DNA of 31,809 nt from Pleurotus djamor (GCA_029747585.1 JAPEVF010000528.1:1-31809); one strand, 5' to 3'. Counted from the first letter of the stretch, positions 1 to 10,819 are shown. Notes: generated by a model not told the origin, from the letters alone. Made by a program: numbers and translations.

Positions 1-812
1 TAAGTGGTGCGTTTTATTTTTGCTACCGAAAGTACGTCATAAGGCACTGAGAAATTGATAGTTCTTGAAGACTTGAAAAGGTAGGGAAGTTTTCCAAGCC
101 ATGGAACCCCACAAGGCGCAGTCTCTGAAGACAGGGAAGGTTGAAGTTGTATAGCATCGGCATGAATTGGCTTTGGACTTGACGATCGGTGTCGATGACA
201 AGCACGCGAAGCCGGGGGGCTTGCACCCCACCAGGAAGGCTTTGAAGTGCTTGCTGGAGTCGAGAAGAATGAGAATAATCAACGTTGAATGTGAGAGCCA
301 CGATCCTTCCCATCTGAGCGAGAACATGGTCGGCTGCATCCCAAATCCAGGCCGGCGGATGATGTGGATCGTGCATATTGGACAGGGACAATGTCACGTA
401 TAAAGGGTGCAATTTCACCCTTTCAAGCATGACCATCGCTAGAGATACCCTCTTGGGACGGTCCAAAACAACGATATTCCGCCATAGTCCAGGCGTATTC
501 ATCGCAACATCCCTCCAGAAACGAGATACACCCTGGATTTTCAGCCACATCCAGTGACACTGGTCTCCGTCATCCATATCCCTGATAACGAGGAGAAGAT
601 ACGATATGACATCGCACGGAAGCTGGCATATCGCGGAATACGCGTTGCGACGAGTTTTGAGGGAAAGAAGTGTTTCCTCATCGAGTCCATTCTCATGCCC
701 ATGTTGCGCAATTTGGTTGTCGATCCTCTCTTGTGCGGCGATGTTCGTTCGGATTGGCTAATAGTCAAAGTTAGTAAGTACTATGGAATAGTGGCAAGCT
801 CCGACCTACCAT
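1..812 (-). CDS. F-box-like protein, truncated by an early stop, at window edge
   Basis: Probable substrate-recognition subunit of an SCF-type ubiquitin ligase. The first coding exon is only the start codon (812-810), followed by a 52-nt intron (809-758) with a perfect TACTAAC branch site; exon 2 starts at 757. The F-box-like helix region reads SAICQLPCDVISYLLLVI, then the family signature WLKIQGVSRFWRDVAMNTPGLW, then leucine-rich sequence. The frame stops at 25-23 after about 244 residues, just after LSISQC. The related gene at 7851-9461 continues for about 200 more residues past the same SQC. Either this copy is broken, or an intron begins near position 45 and the rest lies outside the window. 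F-box identity is fairly sure; whether it is functional is not. Confidence 0.6.
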
Positions 813-1417
813 GATTTGCTCGATTCCGCCGAGGTAGTATGGTGGAAAGGAGTGAGGCGCTGGCTTTGATCTAGTGTATCCTTACCATAACGGTCCACTT
901 GTACAGCTTTGGGCGGAGCCGTGCGCCCAATACACGGAGGTGCCCCCACGGCTAGTTATGTCACAGTATACGCGACGACGAAGTAAGTAATCTATATACA
1001 GCATTCTACACGAAAACACTAAAAGCACAAGGAGAAACCCGACGAAAAAGCAAAGCTATGTAGTAAAATAGGATGCGGTATGAACTCTACACTACAAAAG
1101 AATCACAGAAAAAGACCNAACGACCAGAGGTACAGAGATGTAAGAGAGAGGTAAGCGATGAGAGTAGGATATACGGTACATAGTAGGTACGGCGGCGACG
1201 AGGAAGGGAGAAATCATCCGCAAAGGGAACATAGAGTAGGTGAAACAACGAAAGTAACGAAGAAGGAAAAACGGGGCAATGGAACGTCATATGGGATACA
1301 AAGCGTGTACCAGTCACCGAGAACATGAGAGCATGGGATGAAGAACATGGTTTGAGAAGACAAGCCGGAGCAACCATGCTTGGAAGTAGGTTCGACCATG
1401 GTATACGACACGCAGGG
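813..1417. other. Intergenic region between F-box gene and metacaspase 3' end
   Basis: About 600 nt without a convincing gene. It holds the upstream region of the minus-strand F-box gene and the 3' flank of the metacaspase. There is an N at 1118. Open frames here are short and show no family features. Confidence 0.5.
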
Positions 1418-4400
1418 TCACAGACGGAACGGGGCATTCATATCCTGCGCAAAGAGAACAAAGGAAATATTCATCAGCACCCACATCCCTCAAACGATCA
1501 AAGAAGAACAAGAAACTCACCAACGGTATATGACTACTCAGTTGCGGATCCTGGAAATTATCAATTTCCAAAACCAACCCCTCCCCCTCACCCGCACCCA
1601 TCTCCGTCCCTCCAACCCCAGCCCCACCCCCACCCCCATCAACGACACTCCTTCCCCGACTCTTACTCTTACTCAACTCCTTCCTCTTCGCCTTCCCACT
1701 TTTCGTCTTCTTCCCCCCTCCCCCTCCCCCACCCTTCCCCTTTTTCTTCTTCCCATTCTTGCGCGCACGCCACTCCTTCAAGCTATCTTTATACTTCTTA
1801 TTCTTATCATGCACTTGCAGGACTAAAGAGTGCAACTTGTGGCTGAGGGAGGTCATGAGGAGTTTGTACGAGGGGTTGGGGTTGGATCCTGCAGACCAAG
1901 GGTAATCATTAGCATGGAATACGGCAAGGGATGAGGGATGAGAGACGTACGCAGGACTTCGATTAGGGCCTGTGAACAAGGAGGGAAAGATCGCGTAAGT
2001 AACCGAGGCGAAGGGAAGGAAGGGAGGAGGGAGTAGCAGTTAGACATACCGTAGTCATCGACGCCCCATCTTCATCCTCCCAAGCGACCTGTTCGTCTTT
2101 ACACGCGCCAATCGAAATCTACACACACGAAGAAAGGGAACAAAAAAGGTAGTTAGCACCGACCAGCCGCAAACGATGAACACAAAGAAAGAAGGTATCC
2201 GTGTATCCAGATATTTTGGAAAATACCAGCGGGGGAAAAAGNAAAAACGAAAAGATAAAAAAGACGAAAAAAAACTGCAAAACGCNAAACTTACGACATT
2301 AGCAAGCCCCTTCCCCTTCCCATCNCCCCCATCCCCACAGTCTTCTTCTTCTCCTCTCACACGCCTCTCTCGATCCCTACACTCCCCCGTACAATACGCC
2401 CCAACAGGCGACTCACACCTCCTATACTCAGGTGAGAAAACCCACTTCCCCGTTCCCTCATCCCAGCTACTCATCCCCACCACCCCTCCCATATTCGTGG
2501 TGGTGGCTTCCTCGATGAGCTCGGTAGCTTGTCTTGATACCCTCCTCGATGCAACACCACTGACGGTGCCACTGACGGTGGTGATGGGTGTGTAGAAGAC
2601 AGTGGCGTTGGTGGTGGTGGCGGAGGTGATGGTAGCTGTGGTATTATTACGACTAGAGGAACAGCTACACCTCCGACTTGGCTGGACATGAGGTTGTATC
2701 TGAGGTGGGTATGGTTGGACCTGTTGGACTAGAGCATTCGGGTGGACGTGCCCATGCGTATGTGTATGTGCATGTGTATGTGTGTGTGAATGTGAATGCG
2801 TCTTAGCCACAGTACGCGTATACTCAGATTTAAAATCCAAGCTCTGCGTGTTAATCGACAACGGCGGTAGCACGGTATGTTTCCGTGTTGGTTTCGAGCG
2901 GCCGAGGAAATGCGCGTGTACGTGTGGTTGGGGTTGGGGATGTGGTTGGGATTGGGGTTTGCCGTTGTCCTGGCTGTTGTTGCTGTTGTTGTTGTCGTCG
3001 TTGGCACCTTCCACAGTACCGACAGCACCAGAAGCACCAACAACGGCAACAGCAGCAGGAGTAGGAGCATCCGTATTCCCCGCAGACGACGTCCTCAAAG
3101 GAAACCTCATCCTCGCCGAAATAGACCCAACCAACGACTCCGTTATCGACTTCGCAGTGGACGTGCGTTTGAGTCTCCTATTTTCCTCTCCACCAATACC
3201 ACCGCCCCCTCCTCCTCGCTCACCCCCTCGTCCTCCGCCTCCTCCGCCTGCTGCCCCAGCAGTGGAAGAAGAACCCTTACGTACGACGCTAGGGATGGAT
3301 GTACCAGGATCGTTCGCAGCAACAGCGCCAGCGACGGTGGGTTCGGTGCTGGGGGGAGGAAAGGCAGGCTCGGCGACGGAGGAAGTGGTGGTGCCTTTGG
3401 TGCCTTTCGAAACCAAAGAAACCGGCCAAGAAGCACGTTGAGCGCGAGCTGATTTCCTGACACCAACACCACCTCCTCCTCCATTCTCCCCGCCTTCTCT
3501 CTCTCCTTCTCCTTTCAGAACATCATCCCCACTGCTAGCACCGAGGCTAACACTAGCAGGCGTACTCGGCGCTGTAGACCAAGCCAGCATACCCGAAACT
3601 GAAGTAGTCCCAGAAGACCCAGAAGACGTAGACCCCTCTGACGATATCTGCGTCGGTGGCGGTGGTGGTCGTGTAGACTGGGACTTTAACTGGGACTTTG
3701 ACTGGGTTGGTTCTGTGGATCCGTCGGCGGTAGCAGCAACCGAAGCACCATCAACAGTGCCAGTAGCACCAGCGACAACGTCAACAGCACAAGCAACGAC
3801 GGCAGCGGCAGGAGCAGCAGGAGAAGCGTCCGTATTCCCCGCAGAAGACGTCCTTAAAGGAAACCTCATCCTAGCCGAGATGGACCCAACCAACGACTCC
3901 GTTATCGACTTCGCAGTGGAGGTGCGTTTGGGGTCCTTCTTCTTCTCTTCCCTATCTCCTCCTCCAGCAGCAGCAGTGGAGGCATCTGTAGAGGTGACAG
4001 CGACAGCCGTAGACGTAGACTCGGCACTGAAGGGAGAGGGATCGGTAGCCTTGGTACCATCCGGCACGAATACGAACGCGGTGGGTAAAGAAGGTCGTTG
4101 GCTGCGCGTGGGTTTCCCAACATCAAATCCAAGTATCCCCAAACCAACACCCTCTCCTCCTACTGCTTCCCCTGTACCAGGACTAGCACCAGGGCTGAAA
4201 GTAGAGGTAGCAGTAGCAGGTGTAGTCGGCGCCGTCGACCAAGTCAACGTCCCCTCAGTCGACGTCGAACCCGTCGTGGTCGAACCAAGTGTACCCGTAG
4301 CAGAGGAATAAGAGGATGTAGATCCTTCTGAAACGATCTGCATCGGACGGGGGTTGGTCTGATGTGGCGTTGAGAGGGATGTGGGTTGTGTGGGTGGAGG

Positions 4401-6329
4401 TGTCAGTTCCATGGGTTTCGGAGGGTGGGGGATGGAAGTATGTGCTGTGGTCGTGGTCGTGGTCGTGGTCGGAGGTACGGGCAGAGATATGGGTGTAGGC
4501 GCGGGTTGATGTTGATGCCTATATTGCACCTGAGCTTGAGCCTGATGCTGCAAAGGCGATCGAACATGATCAATCGACGTCCTCTTCGACACCACGCGTT
4601 TCGTTGATACACGGTTCGATTGGTAGATATGTCGTGTCGCCACTGTCCACAAAAAACCAATGTAAAAGTAAGATGGTGAGTAAAAGGCAATTGGAAAGAA
4701 AAAGAAGGAGAGGAAGGGAAGGAAGGGGAAGGAGGGAGGGAGGGAAGGAGGGAGGACGTACCGATTGAATTACCCGCTTTCAACGGCCTATTCCCCAAAT
4801 CTCCCTTCGTCCCGTCCCTCTTCATACTCCCCTTACTTCCCATCGTCTTTCCACTCCTCCCCTTCCTCCCCATCACACTCCCCACCTTCATCGTCTTCAA
4901 GGTCTTCTCCCTCTCCAACTTATAATCATTATTCCTTTCATCAATCGCCTCATGCCTAACCTGTTTATTCATCAACGAGCGCGAGCGGCGGCGGCCTTTG
5001 GATACCCAGGGGACGTAGACGCGGTTGCATTTTGAGTGGTAGAGGTCTATCAAATAATCAGCGTCATGGAATAAGGAACACGAGTGGGTGGAGGGTATTG
5101 GATGGAGGAGGAGGGATGGGGGAGGAGGGAGGAGGGAGAAGGAGGAGGGACGTACCGAGTAGGGATTCGGAGTGACAAGAGTCGAAGATCGCCTAAACAG
5201 AGAGTAATTAATGAGGTTTGGTTTAAGGAATACGGGTGGAGAACTCAGAGAAAACGCACGATGAGGTTCGTACCCACAGGCAACGGGTCTACCAACCACC
5301 GACGGAGATCCTATACAACCAACACACACGACTACATGAGCAAAACCACCGGATGAGCTGAGGGAATGTTGATAGTAGACGAACATTATCCAGAATCCAA
5401 GATTCTTGAGACGTCGCATCCGAAGGTACCAGGCCTACATCATATCGTGCGTGTTCAACATAACTTGAACGCGGTTATAGAGAGTATATTGTGGATATAC
5501 GCACATTCATCCATGCCATCCTCCTCGCTCATCGTCCGGTTAACCACCTGCCCAGCGTGTCCACAGTCTATCGCAGCGTCAACGTCAGTATTCGAGTGTA
5601 ACTTGAATTGGGATTGGGGGAAAGAGTGGATGGAGGCGCATACATACAGTGGAAGAAGAACGTATCCCCAGCTTGCGCGCCCTCTATGAGAGTCTGTATG
5701 GCTTGGACCTATTGGGGAGGAAGACGATGAGCTCGTCGTCGACAACGATATAACGAAAAAGACGAACCATATTCGCGCGCGTAGGCTGCGTATATCCCTC
5801 CGCATCGAGTAGTGCAGTGATATTCTCCGGTTTGTAGTCGTACATGTCTACTCCGTCGTTATCAGCATCAGCACGGCCGGGGTCGTCTCAAACAGTGCGC
5901 AGACTCACCGATGAGAAGCTGTCGCATCGACAACACATCCCTATGCGGTCCACGCAGCGTCCCCGCTCCTCCCCCACCTCCACCACCACCACCCCCATTT
6001 GCATTCCCATTTGCATCTTGCTCGCCAAGTCCATCCTTATACTGTATCCCAATCAACAACGCCTTCTTCACCGGACCCCTCTTAACGGACGATGCGGAGA
6101 CAGCTTCGATAACGACGGATGCAAAGTCTTTATGGATCTTCGATGAGCGTTTTGGTTTCGCGGTGGTTGGTATCGATGATGCTGTTGCTGTTATTGTTGG
6201 GTTGCATGCTGCCGTCGATGATGATGCTGTGGATGGTGTTGTCGTCGGGAGTGTGATGGGCTTCTCCTCGACGGTGGGCAGGGAATGCAGCCGTTTCTGA
6301 CGACGCGGGTAAGGTCGGATAATCTTCAT
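1418..6329 (-). CDS. Type I metacaspase-like peptidase (C14) with giant low-complexity insert
   Basis: Cysteine protease cleaving after Arg/Lys in this family, linked to stress and cell-death control. Thirteen exons give a continuous 1292-aa frame: 6329-5909, 5847-5768, 5708-5648, 5567-5505, 5434-5385, 5310-5260, 5192-5156, 5046-4762, 4642-2295, 2118-2050, 1969-1951, 1888-1521, 1444-1418. An in-frame TAG precedes the ATG at 6329. The p20 part opens with VKKALLIGIQYK (about residue 87), is interrupted by a poly-Gly run, and has the catalytic dyad in FFFHYCGHAGQ (His191) and AIFDSCHSES (Cys248, codon 5177-5175). Residues about 256-1090 are a Ser/Thr/Pro/Ala/Gly-rich insert. CESPVGAYCTGECRDRE then leads to p10: ISIGACKDEQVAWEDEDGAS, ALIEVLRSNP, DNFQDPQLSSHIPL, and the end DMNAPFRL. 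Relatives are usually about 350-500 aa. An N at 2325 lies in exon 9. Splice sites are read by eye; the long exon could hide further introns. Confidence 0.85.
3060..3660 (-). repeat. Second (C-terminal) copy of an internal metacaspase repeat
   Basis: Encodes the second copy of a unit inside the metacaspase insert. It begins with an SSEGSTSS-type block (about 3605-3657), then an AWSTAPSTPASVS-type block, Gly-rich sequence, and the strongly conserved block KRTSTAKSITESLVGS plus ARMRFPLRTSSAGNTDA (about 3065-3165). The same block recurs 759 nt (253 codons) away with only a few base differences, so the duplication kept the frame. Confidence 0.75.
3815..4350 (-). repeat. First (N-terminal) copy of the internal metacaspase repeat
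   Basis: Encodes the first copy of the unit: an SEGSTSSYSS block (about 4305-4345), LTWSTAPTTPATATS, then RSQRPSLPTAFVFVPDGTK, and the conserved block KRTSTAKSITESLVGS followed by ARMRFPLRTSSAGNTDA (about 3825-3925). The conserved block is nearly identical to the copy at 3065-3165, while the linkers differ in length. Confidence 0.75.
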
Positions 6330-6746
6330 GTTGCCCTACTCAGACTCCGACACCAGGTCGTCCAAAACAACGAAAGTTTCGAGGGTGGAGGAGGAAGTGG
6401 TGGCGGTCGCGAGGAGAAAAGGGTCTTGCAGCGATGCTGTTAGATTCCTTGCTCTATGTAGGAAATTTAATGATGATATGTGGTGGTGGGGCTGTGCAAA
6501 CAGACATACCAGTGCACGCCTTTGCCTTGCCTTGCCTTGCCTACTTGTCTAGAAACTTTGCGTTGTGGAAATGAGGTTGAACATTGAAGGAGGCGGTGAA
6601 ACGTGCGCGAGTAAGATGGGAGGATGGGAGGAGGAGTGAACCATGTGGTGCGGGAGGTAATAATGACAACATGAAACGCGTTGGTTGCGACGCGCGCTAC
6701 TCGATTGTCGGATTAAAAATTAAAAATAAAGAATCATTCATCAACA
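6330..6746. other. Region upstream of the metacaspase, no gene seen
   Basis: It holds the presumed promoter and 5' leader of the metacaspase (reading leftward) and a short CCTTG tandem repeat at about 6522-6541. I see no convincing coding region. Confidence 0.45.
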
Positions 6747-6830
6747 GGGCCTGACCGGGAATTGAACCCGGGACCTCCTCGAAATGACCGAGAGCCCTAA
6801 CAAGGAATCATACTACTAGACCATCAGGCC
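6747..6830 (-). tRNA. tRNA-Pro (anticodon AGG) with a 12-nt intron
   Basis: Acceptor arms GGCCTGA (5', from 6830) and TCAGGCC (3') pair, with C as discriminator at 6747. The T arm GTCCCGGGTTCAATTCCCGG is canonical, with the B-box GGTTCAATTCC. Anticodon stem CCTTG pairs with CGAGG around the loop TTAGGG. Anticodon AGG is at 6798-6796 (Pro, CCN family). The loop is 12 nt too long. The excess lies one nucleotide 3' of the anticodon, where eukaryotic tRNA introns sit (about 6794-6783). Mature length would be 72 nt. The 5' end overlaps the last codons of the minus-strand ORF ending at 6808. Confidence 0.9.
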
Positions 6831-7268
6831 GTTGCAAAGACTTCCCTAAGAAATGGATATAGTCAGTCGGCGTCGATTCGGGATGTATACCCAGTTCTTG
6901 CCCAGGTCGTAACAACCTCATAAATTGGGCACGGCCGCTGTACTTCCACACATTGGATTTCTTCGAGAGCCAAAAGAGAATGGAATCAGTAACATCGTTC
7001 TGAGTAGCTACTCTAGAGAATGCAAGCCGACGCGGCATACTTAAGCGGGTATCTCTCCCGACCAATACCCCCATTCAATTGAATTCAACCTATCGAAATT
7101 GGGAGGAAGGTCCAGAGGAGTCGAGTCGGATGAAGTTGGGGTCATCAGCGAAGTGGAAAAGATACAAGAGGACGATGAGGGAAGGAACTTACCTTCGACC
7201 TTCGTTTCTGACACGATGTGCTTAGGCCCTGTGTCGTTCAGTTGACCGCAGATGGAAATGTCCTGCAA
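6808..7268 (-). CDS. Hypothetical protein, 3' exons only
   Basis: I do not recognise this protein. Two exons can be read: one ending at 7193 with coding text ISICGQLNDTGPKHIVSETK, then a GT-AG intron (7192-7053), then 7052-6808 encoding RLAFSRVATQNDVTDSILFW and ending LGKSLQRPDGLVV. Phases match across the intron. The stop at 6810-6808 lies inside the tRNA-Pro gene. Upstream (7269-7850) there are further coding-like pieces such as GAYVLEFVLQDLLCANI and CDVSFIVNLPLYEDIRGFD in different frames. The gene therefore probably extends to about 7560 or beyond, with exons I could not join. It may be broken. Confidence 0.35.
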
Positions 7269-7850
7269 AAGGAGTGCTTACGGCTACTCTGCCAGCTGCA
7301 TTGTCGAATCCACGGATATCCTCGTAAAGGGGTAGATTCACAATAAAAGAAACGTCGCATTTTTGAGAGCATTTGGACTTGAAGAAATCCATCCATAATC
7401 AGATGTTGGCGCAGAGGAGGTCCTGCAGAACGAACTCAAGTACATATGCACCCTCCGACCTACGGAATGGCCGTAAAACAGGTGAAATATGGATTCAAAA
7501 AGGAAAAGTAGAAGCCAAAGTTGCATTAGTTTTCTGGCTGGATCCAGAGAGAGTTTCTAACCGCGCAGGCTTCCACAGATTCCGAGAGTAGGAGGGTTGT
7601 CGGGATTGGGAGATCGTACTTAGCCAAAATTCAACGCGTCTGAGCTGCGGGATGGCGATCCAGCCATTGACATCATGGCAGTCAGGAGCCTGATAAGTAT
7701 TGACTTACCCTGATCGTCAGAAAAGGTCGGTTCTCACAGTCAGGAAGGCGTTCCCGCGGTTAGAATGTACATACAATGTTGAATCCTGAAGGCCTGACTC
7801 CCTTGACCTTCTTGACAGAAGTTAAGTCGACCCAAACGAACAAGCGATAA
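7269..7850. other. Unresolved region, possible 5' exons of the hypothetical gene
   Basis: Minus-strand fragments in different frames look coding, but no exon chain joins them convincingly. Donor- and acceptor-like sites occur near 7711 and 7757. The region is also the upstream sequence of the plus-strand F-box gene starting at 7851. Confidence 0.3.
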
Positions 7851-9461
7851 ATGGTACGACCTCACTTCCCTGATGCTTCCATACCCTCAGTCTAGTACTA
7901 GTCACTCCGAACGGATCTCGCCGCACAAGAAAGCATCGACTCGGAAATCGCACGACATGAGAAAATCATTATTTCGCTCAAAATTCGCCGTAATGCACTT
8001 GCCGCGATCTGCCAGCTTCCGCACGATGTGATATCGTATCTTCTCCTCCAGATAAAACAGCTGGGCGGCCGTGAGGAGTGGACTTGGCTCAAAATGCAGG
8101 GAGTGTGTCGTTTCTGGAGGGATGCGGCGATGAAGACGCCTAAGCTTTGGCGGCGGTTAAGGAGACGTAGGTTGTCGCTGGAGCGTGTAAAGTAAACAAC
8201 CGGATATAATCCTGCCATGATGTCTGCGTGGGTTTGGGTACGTTGATGGACAGAAAAGCAGGCTTATCGGGCGAGGTAACCTTCAGGTTCCTAGGGAATT
8301 CCATGGAGACGTGGATCGGAACGGCTGGATTGGTGAATGAGGGGGTTCGCGAGATAAGATGACATAGGTGTGATAGGCTCGCTGGTGGATCGCCCTCGTA
8401 GTGGGATAAGTCGAGATCAGCATGTGTCACAACGGGTAAATCAAGGTGGCCCAGTAGGAGCTCGTAGGAAGAGTGACAACACGATATATGGATGGCTTCG
8501 AGAAGGGAAAGTGTGACGGTGGAAAATGTGTGTTTGGCGGAAGAGGGGTTCGAAGCGAGTGGGGTAGGAAGCGCGTCAAGATCGAGTGATTTGAGCTTGG
8601 GTGTTGATTTCAGAACGTGCAAGAGCACTGCGACGATTTCTTCGACGGGTGTGTCTTCAAGAGATACTGAGCATTGAGAAATTAATAATTCTTGGAGGTT
8701 CGGAAGGGCAGGGAAGTTTCGTAGGCATCGTACCCCCGAAAGGCGTAGGGTCTGTAGAGAAGGCATGCTGACGTCGAATAAGAGTGGGATGGCTTGGGGG
8801 TTTACTCTCCAGTTGCCGTCGATGTTTAGGACACGAAGCTGGGATGCCTCTGATCCCACGGCGATAGTTTGTAGAGTGCGTCGAAGGCTGGAAGATTCAG
8901 AAGAACGATCCTTGAAAGTAAGTGCCGCCATTCGTCCCACCTGTGACAGAACACGTTCGGTTACCGTCCAGAATGGGGCGTCCAAGTGTGATTGAAGATG
9001 GGGCGCTTTCTTATAGGGCGGCGACAAAGTGACGTAGAGAGGGTGGGAGCTCGTTCTCTCCAGCATAACTTCAGCGAGCGAAACACACCCAGGAGGTTCG
9101 GATATCGAGATGTTAGAAATGGACATATGCTCTCTGCGTAGGCGAGGTCATACGCCCGTATCACCAGTTGGAGGTCCTCAGCTTCAAGTTCTCGTCCAGG
9201 GAGTGGTTGCTCCGCGATGCCTTGAAATCGCTGTTGAAGCCTTCTGGGGACGCCATGCCACCGTGTCCGTGTCTCGAAACGATAGAGTTCCGCGTTCATT
9301 TAGAGGATGATGCTATACCTGTATTGGAATCTGTTCTGCAAGAACGTGTCCGATTTGGGGTGCCTTTCAAGAGGATTCGCGTGTTCCAGGATACCAAGGT
9401 TCGATGGTGGGAGGATTCAATGTTCAACTTTAGGGATTTGATCGAGGTTATAGAGAGATAA
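7851..9461 (+). pseudogene. F-box-like gene with its central segment inverted
   Basis: A close relative of the gene at 1-812. Start codon 7851-7853 stands alone before a 48-nt intron (7854-7901). Plus-strand exon 2 encodes AAICQLPHDVISYLLLQIK and WLKMQGVCRFWRDAAMKTPK-LWR, up to about 8153. The next part of the protein is on the minus strand from about 9122 back to 8154, starting NISISEPPGCVSLAEVMLER, which aligns with NIVVLDRPKRVSLAMVMLER of the other copy directly after its LWR. The C-terminal part resumes on the plus strand from about 9123 (QLEVLSFKFSSREWLL) and ends DLIEVIER at 9461. All pieces are open, so a recent internal inversion is the simplest reading; the normal protein cannot be made from this arrangement. 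Confidence 0.7.
8154..9122 (-). other. Inverted internal segment of the F-box gene
   Basis: About 970 bp carrying the leucine-rich middle of the F-box protein on the opposite strand to both ends. It is open on the minus strand, with LRR-like stretches such as LQTLRLSGVRCLRNFPALPN and LKSLDLDALPTPLASNP. Breakpoints are placed by protein continuity (after CTTTGGCGG on the left; just before ATATGCTCTCTGCGTAGG on the right) and could be off by tens of bases. I see no transposon-like sequence or clear inverted repeats at either junction. Confidence 0.6.
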
Positions 9462-9702
9462 TTCGGTAGAGATTCAGTAGACAGGGTGAAGTCGGAAATG
9501 ACTCAAGCCCAGTAGCCGTTGCAGCCTTTTGTTCTCGATAAATATAGGGAATGATCTATTTGGACTCAGTTTCGCGGATACAAAGGTGGGGAACGGGGGC
9601 CAAGGCACCGAATCTACGCGAAATTCTACAAAAGATCAGTGACGGATTGATGAATCTACGTGGGCCAGTGAGAAAGCATATTCCACCAAGAGGTGGTGTC
9701 GA

Positions 9703-10819
9703 TTAAGTAAGAGGCTCCTCCTTTCCGCAGACGGATTTATGGTACTATCACCATGATTTGAATTAGCAAGAGAGGGCAAGGGATGACGAAGAACCAACCT
9801 TCCAATCGTCCTTCTGGCAGTCCTTGCTACAGTATCCTAAACGCGATGTAAGCTGACTTGGTCATGAAAGAAGAGGATACCTAACGTACGAACGGCACGA
9901 CACTTTGAACATGACATGGAAGCTCCTTTGACACCGCACCCAGCACGGCACGACCTCCTCAGCTCATCATACCTCAACATCACAGCCGCCATATCCAACT
10001 TCATTTCAGACACATTCCCTCCCCTCTCCTCATTAACCTTCGCCTTCAACGCCGCAAATTCCTCATTATCCTGAGCTTCCCGAGCTCTAGCAACAACGTC
10101 ATGTTCTTGTCTCCACGTCTCGAGCTCCGCGTCGAATTGGGGTGTCTTTCCGGTGAAAGATACGTCGGCAAGGGTGCCGTTCCAGTATGTGTTGTACCAG
10201 ATAGATTTGGCGAAGTCGGAGCCTTGAGCATCGATCCATGACTTGGGCCCAGCCCACTGGCTACCCATATCGGACGTAGAGAGACCTTCCCAAGGTCCAA
10301 AGCGATAGCCTTCCTCAGGTGGGTCGATACGGTAGCGAATTCCAGGCATAGCATACTGTCGTTCGCGATTTAGAAACCCAATCTGTATATACGAAGATGT
10401 CAGACACGCGCGACTCAGTATCCCGAACGCGTCTTCCCGTTCCAAGCCATTCGAAATAAACGGGGCAACTCACCTCGATGCGTTCCTTCTCTCTCCTAAC
10501 ATATATATTATTCCACATGTCAAAGGAAGAAGCGACCTCCATGGAGAACTCGGGGACGTTCTCGATGTCGAGCAGCGTTTCCAAGATGTCGACTCGGTCC
10601 ATCTTGTACAGAAGCGTTGCAAGGCCACATTGAGCGGTAATCGGCGGCGATTTGGGATGTTGCCCCTCTTCGTCGATGCCGGTTTTGATGATTTTGGGGT
10701 AGGAATCCGGCGCGTTGGCCGGAAGGAGAGGATGGTCGAGAAATCGGACCTAGAGGAAGGTAGATGTGAGCACAAGGGCACAGGAGACCGTGCAGTGGTG
10801 CACGCACGACTCCAAACAT
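9703..10819 (-). CDS. MYND-type zinc-finger protein, paralogue A
   Basis: 286-aa protein of unknown function with a C-terminal MYND-type zinc finger, a fold that normally mediates protein-protein contacts. Exons: 10819-10808 (only MFGV), 10749-10474, 10382-9890, 9836-9799, 9744-9703; all phases match. The middle domain contains GIRYRIDPPEEGYRFGPWEG and SWIDAQGSDFAKSIWYNTYW, shared with both paralogues. The finger reads CRAGCGVKGASMSCSKC, RYCSKDCQKDDWK and YHKSVC, giving C-x3-C-x8-C-x2-C-x5-C-x3-C-x7-H-x3-C. All eight ligands are present, but the first spacing is x3 rather than the usual x2. It lies tail-to-head with paralogue B. Confidence 0.85.

Noticed and set aside
2757..2810. TG/CA-rich stretch as a free microsatellite
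   Set aside because: It is inside metacaspase exon 9 and encodes a His/Thr/Ser-rich run in frame.
2782..4331. Several plus-strand open frames of 77-219 codons opposite the metacaspase
   Set aside because: Shadows of GC-rich low-complexity coding sequence; no motifs, introns or starts of their own.
2055..4652. Long minus-strand ORF of 865 codons as a stand-alone protein
   Set aside because: It is exon 9 of the metacaspase plus flanking intron sequence; the frame joins in phase to exons carrying catalytic motifs on both sides.
7269..7850. C2-domain-like protein upstream of the hypothetical gene
   Set aside because: Fragments lie in different frames and no exon chain could be supported; the resemblance was too vague to claim.
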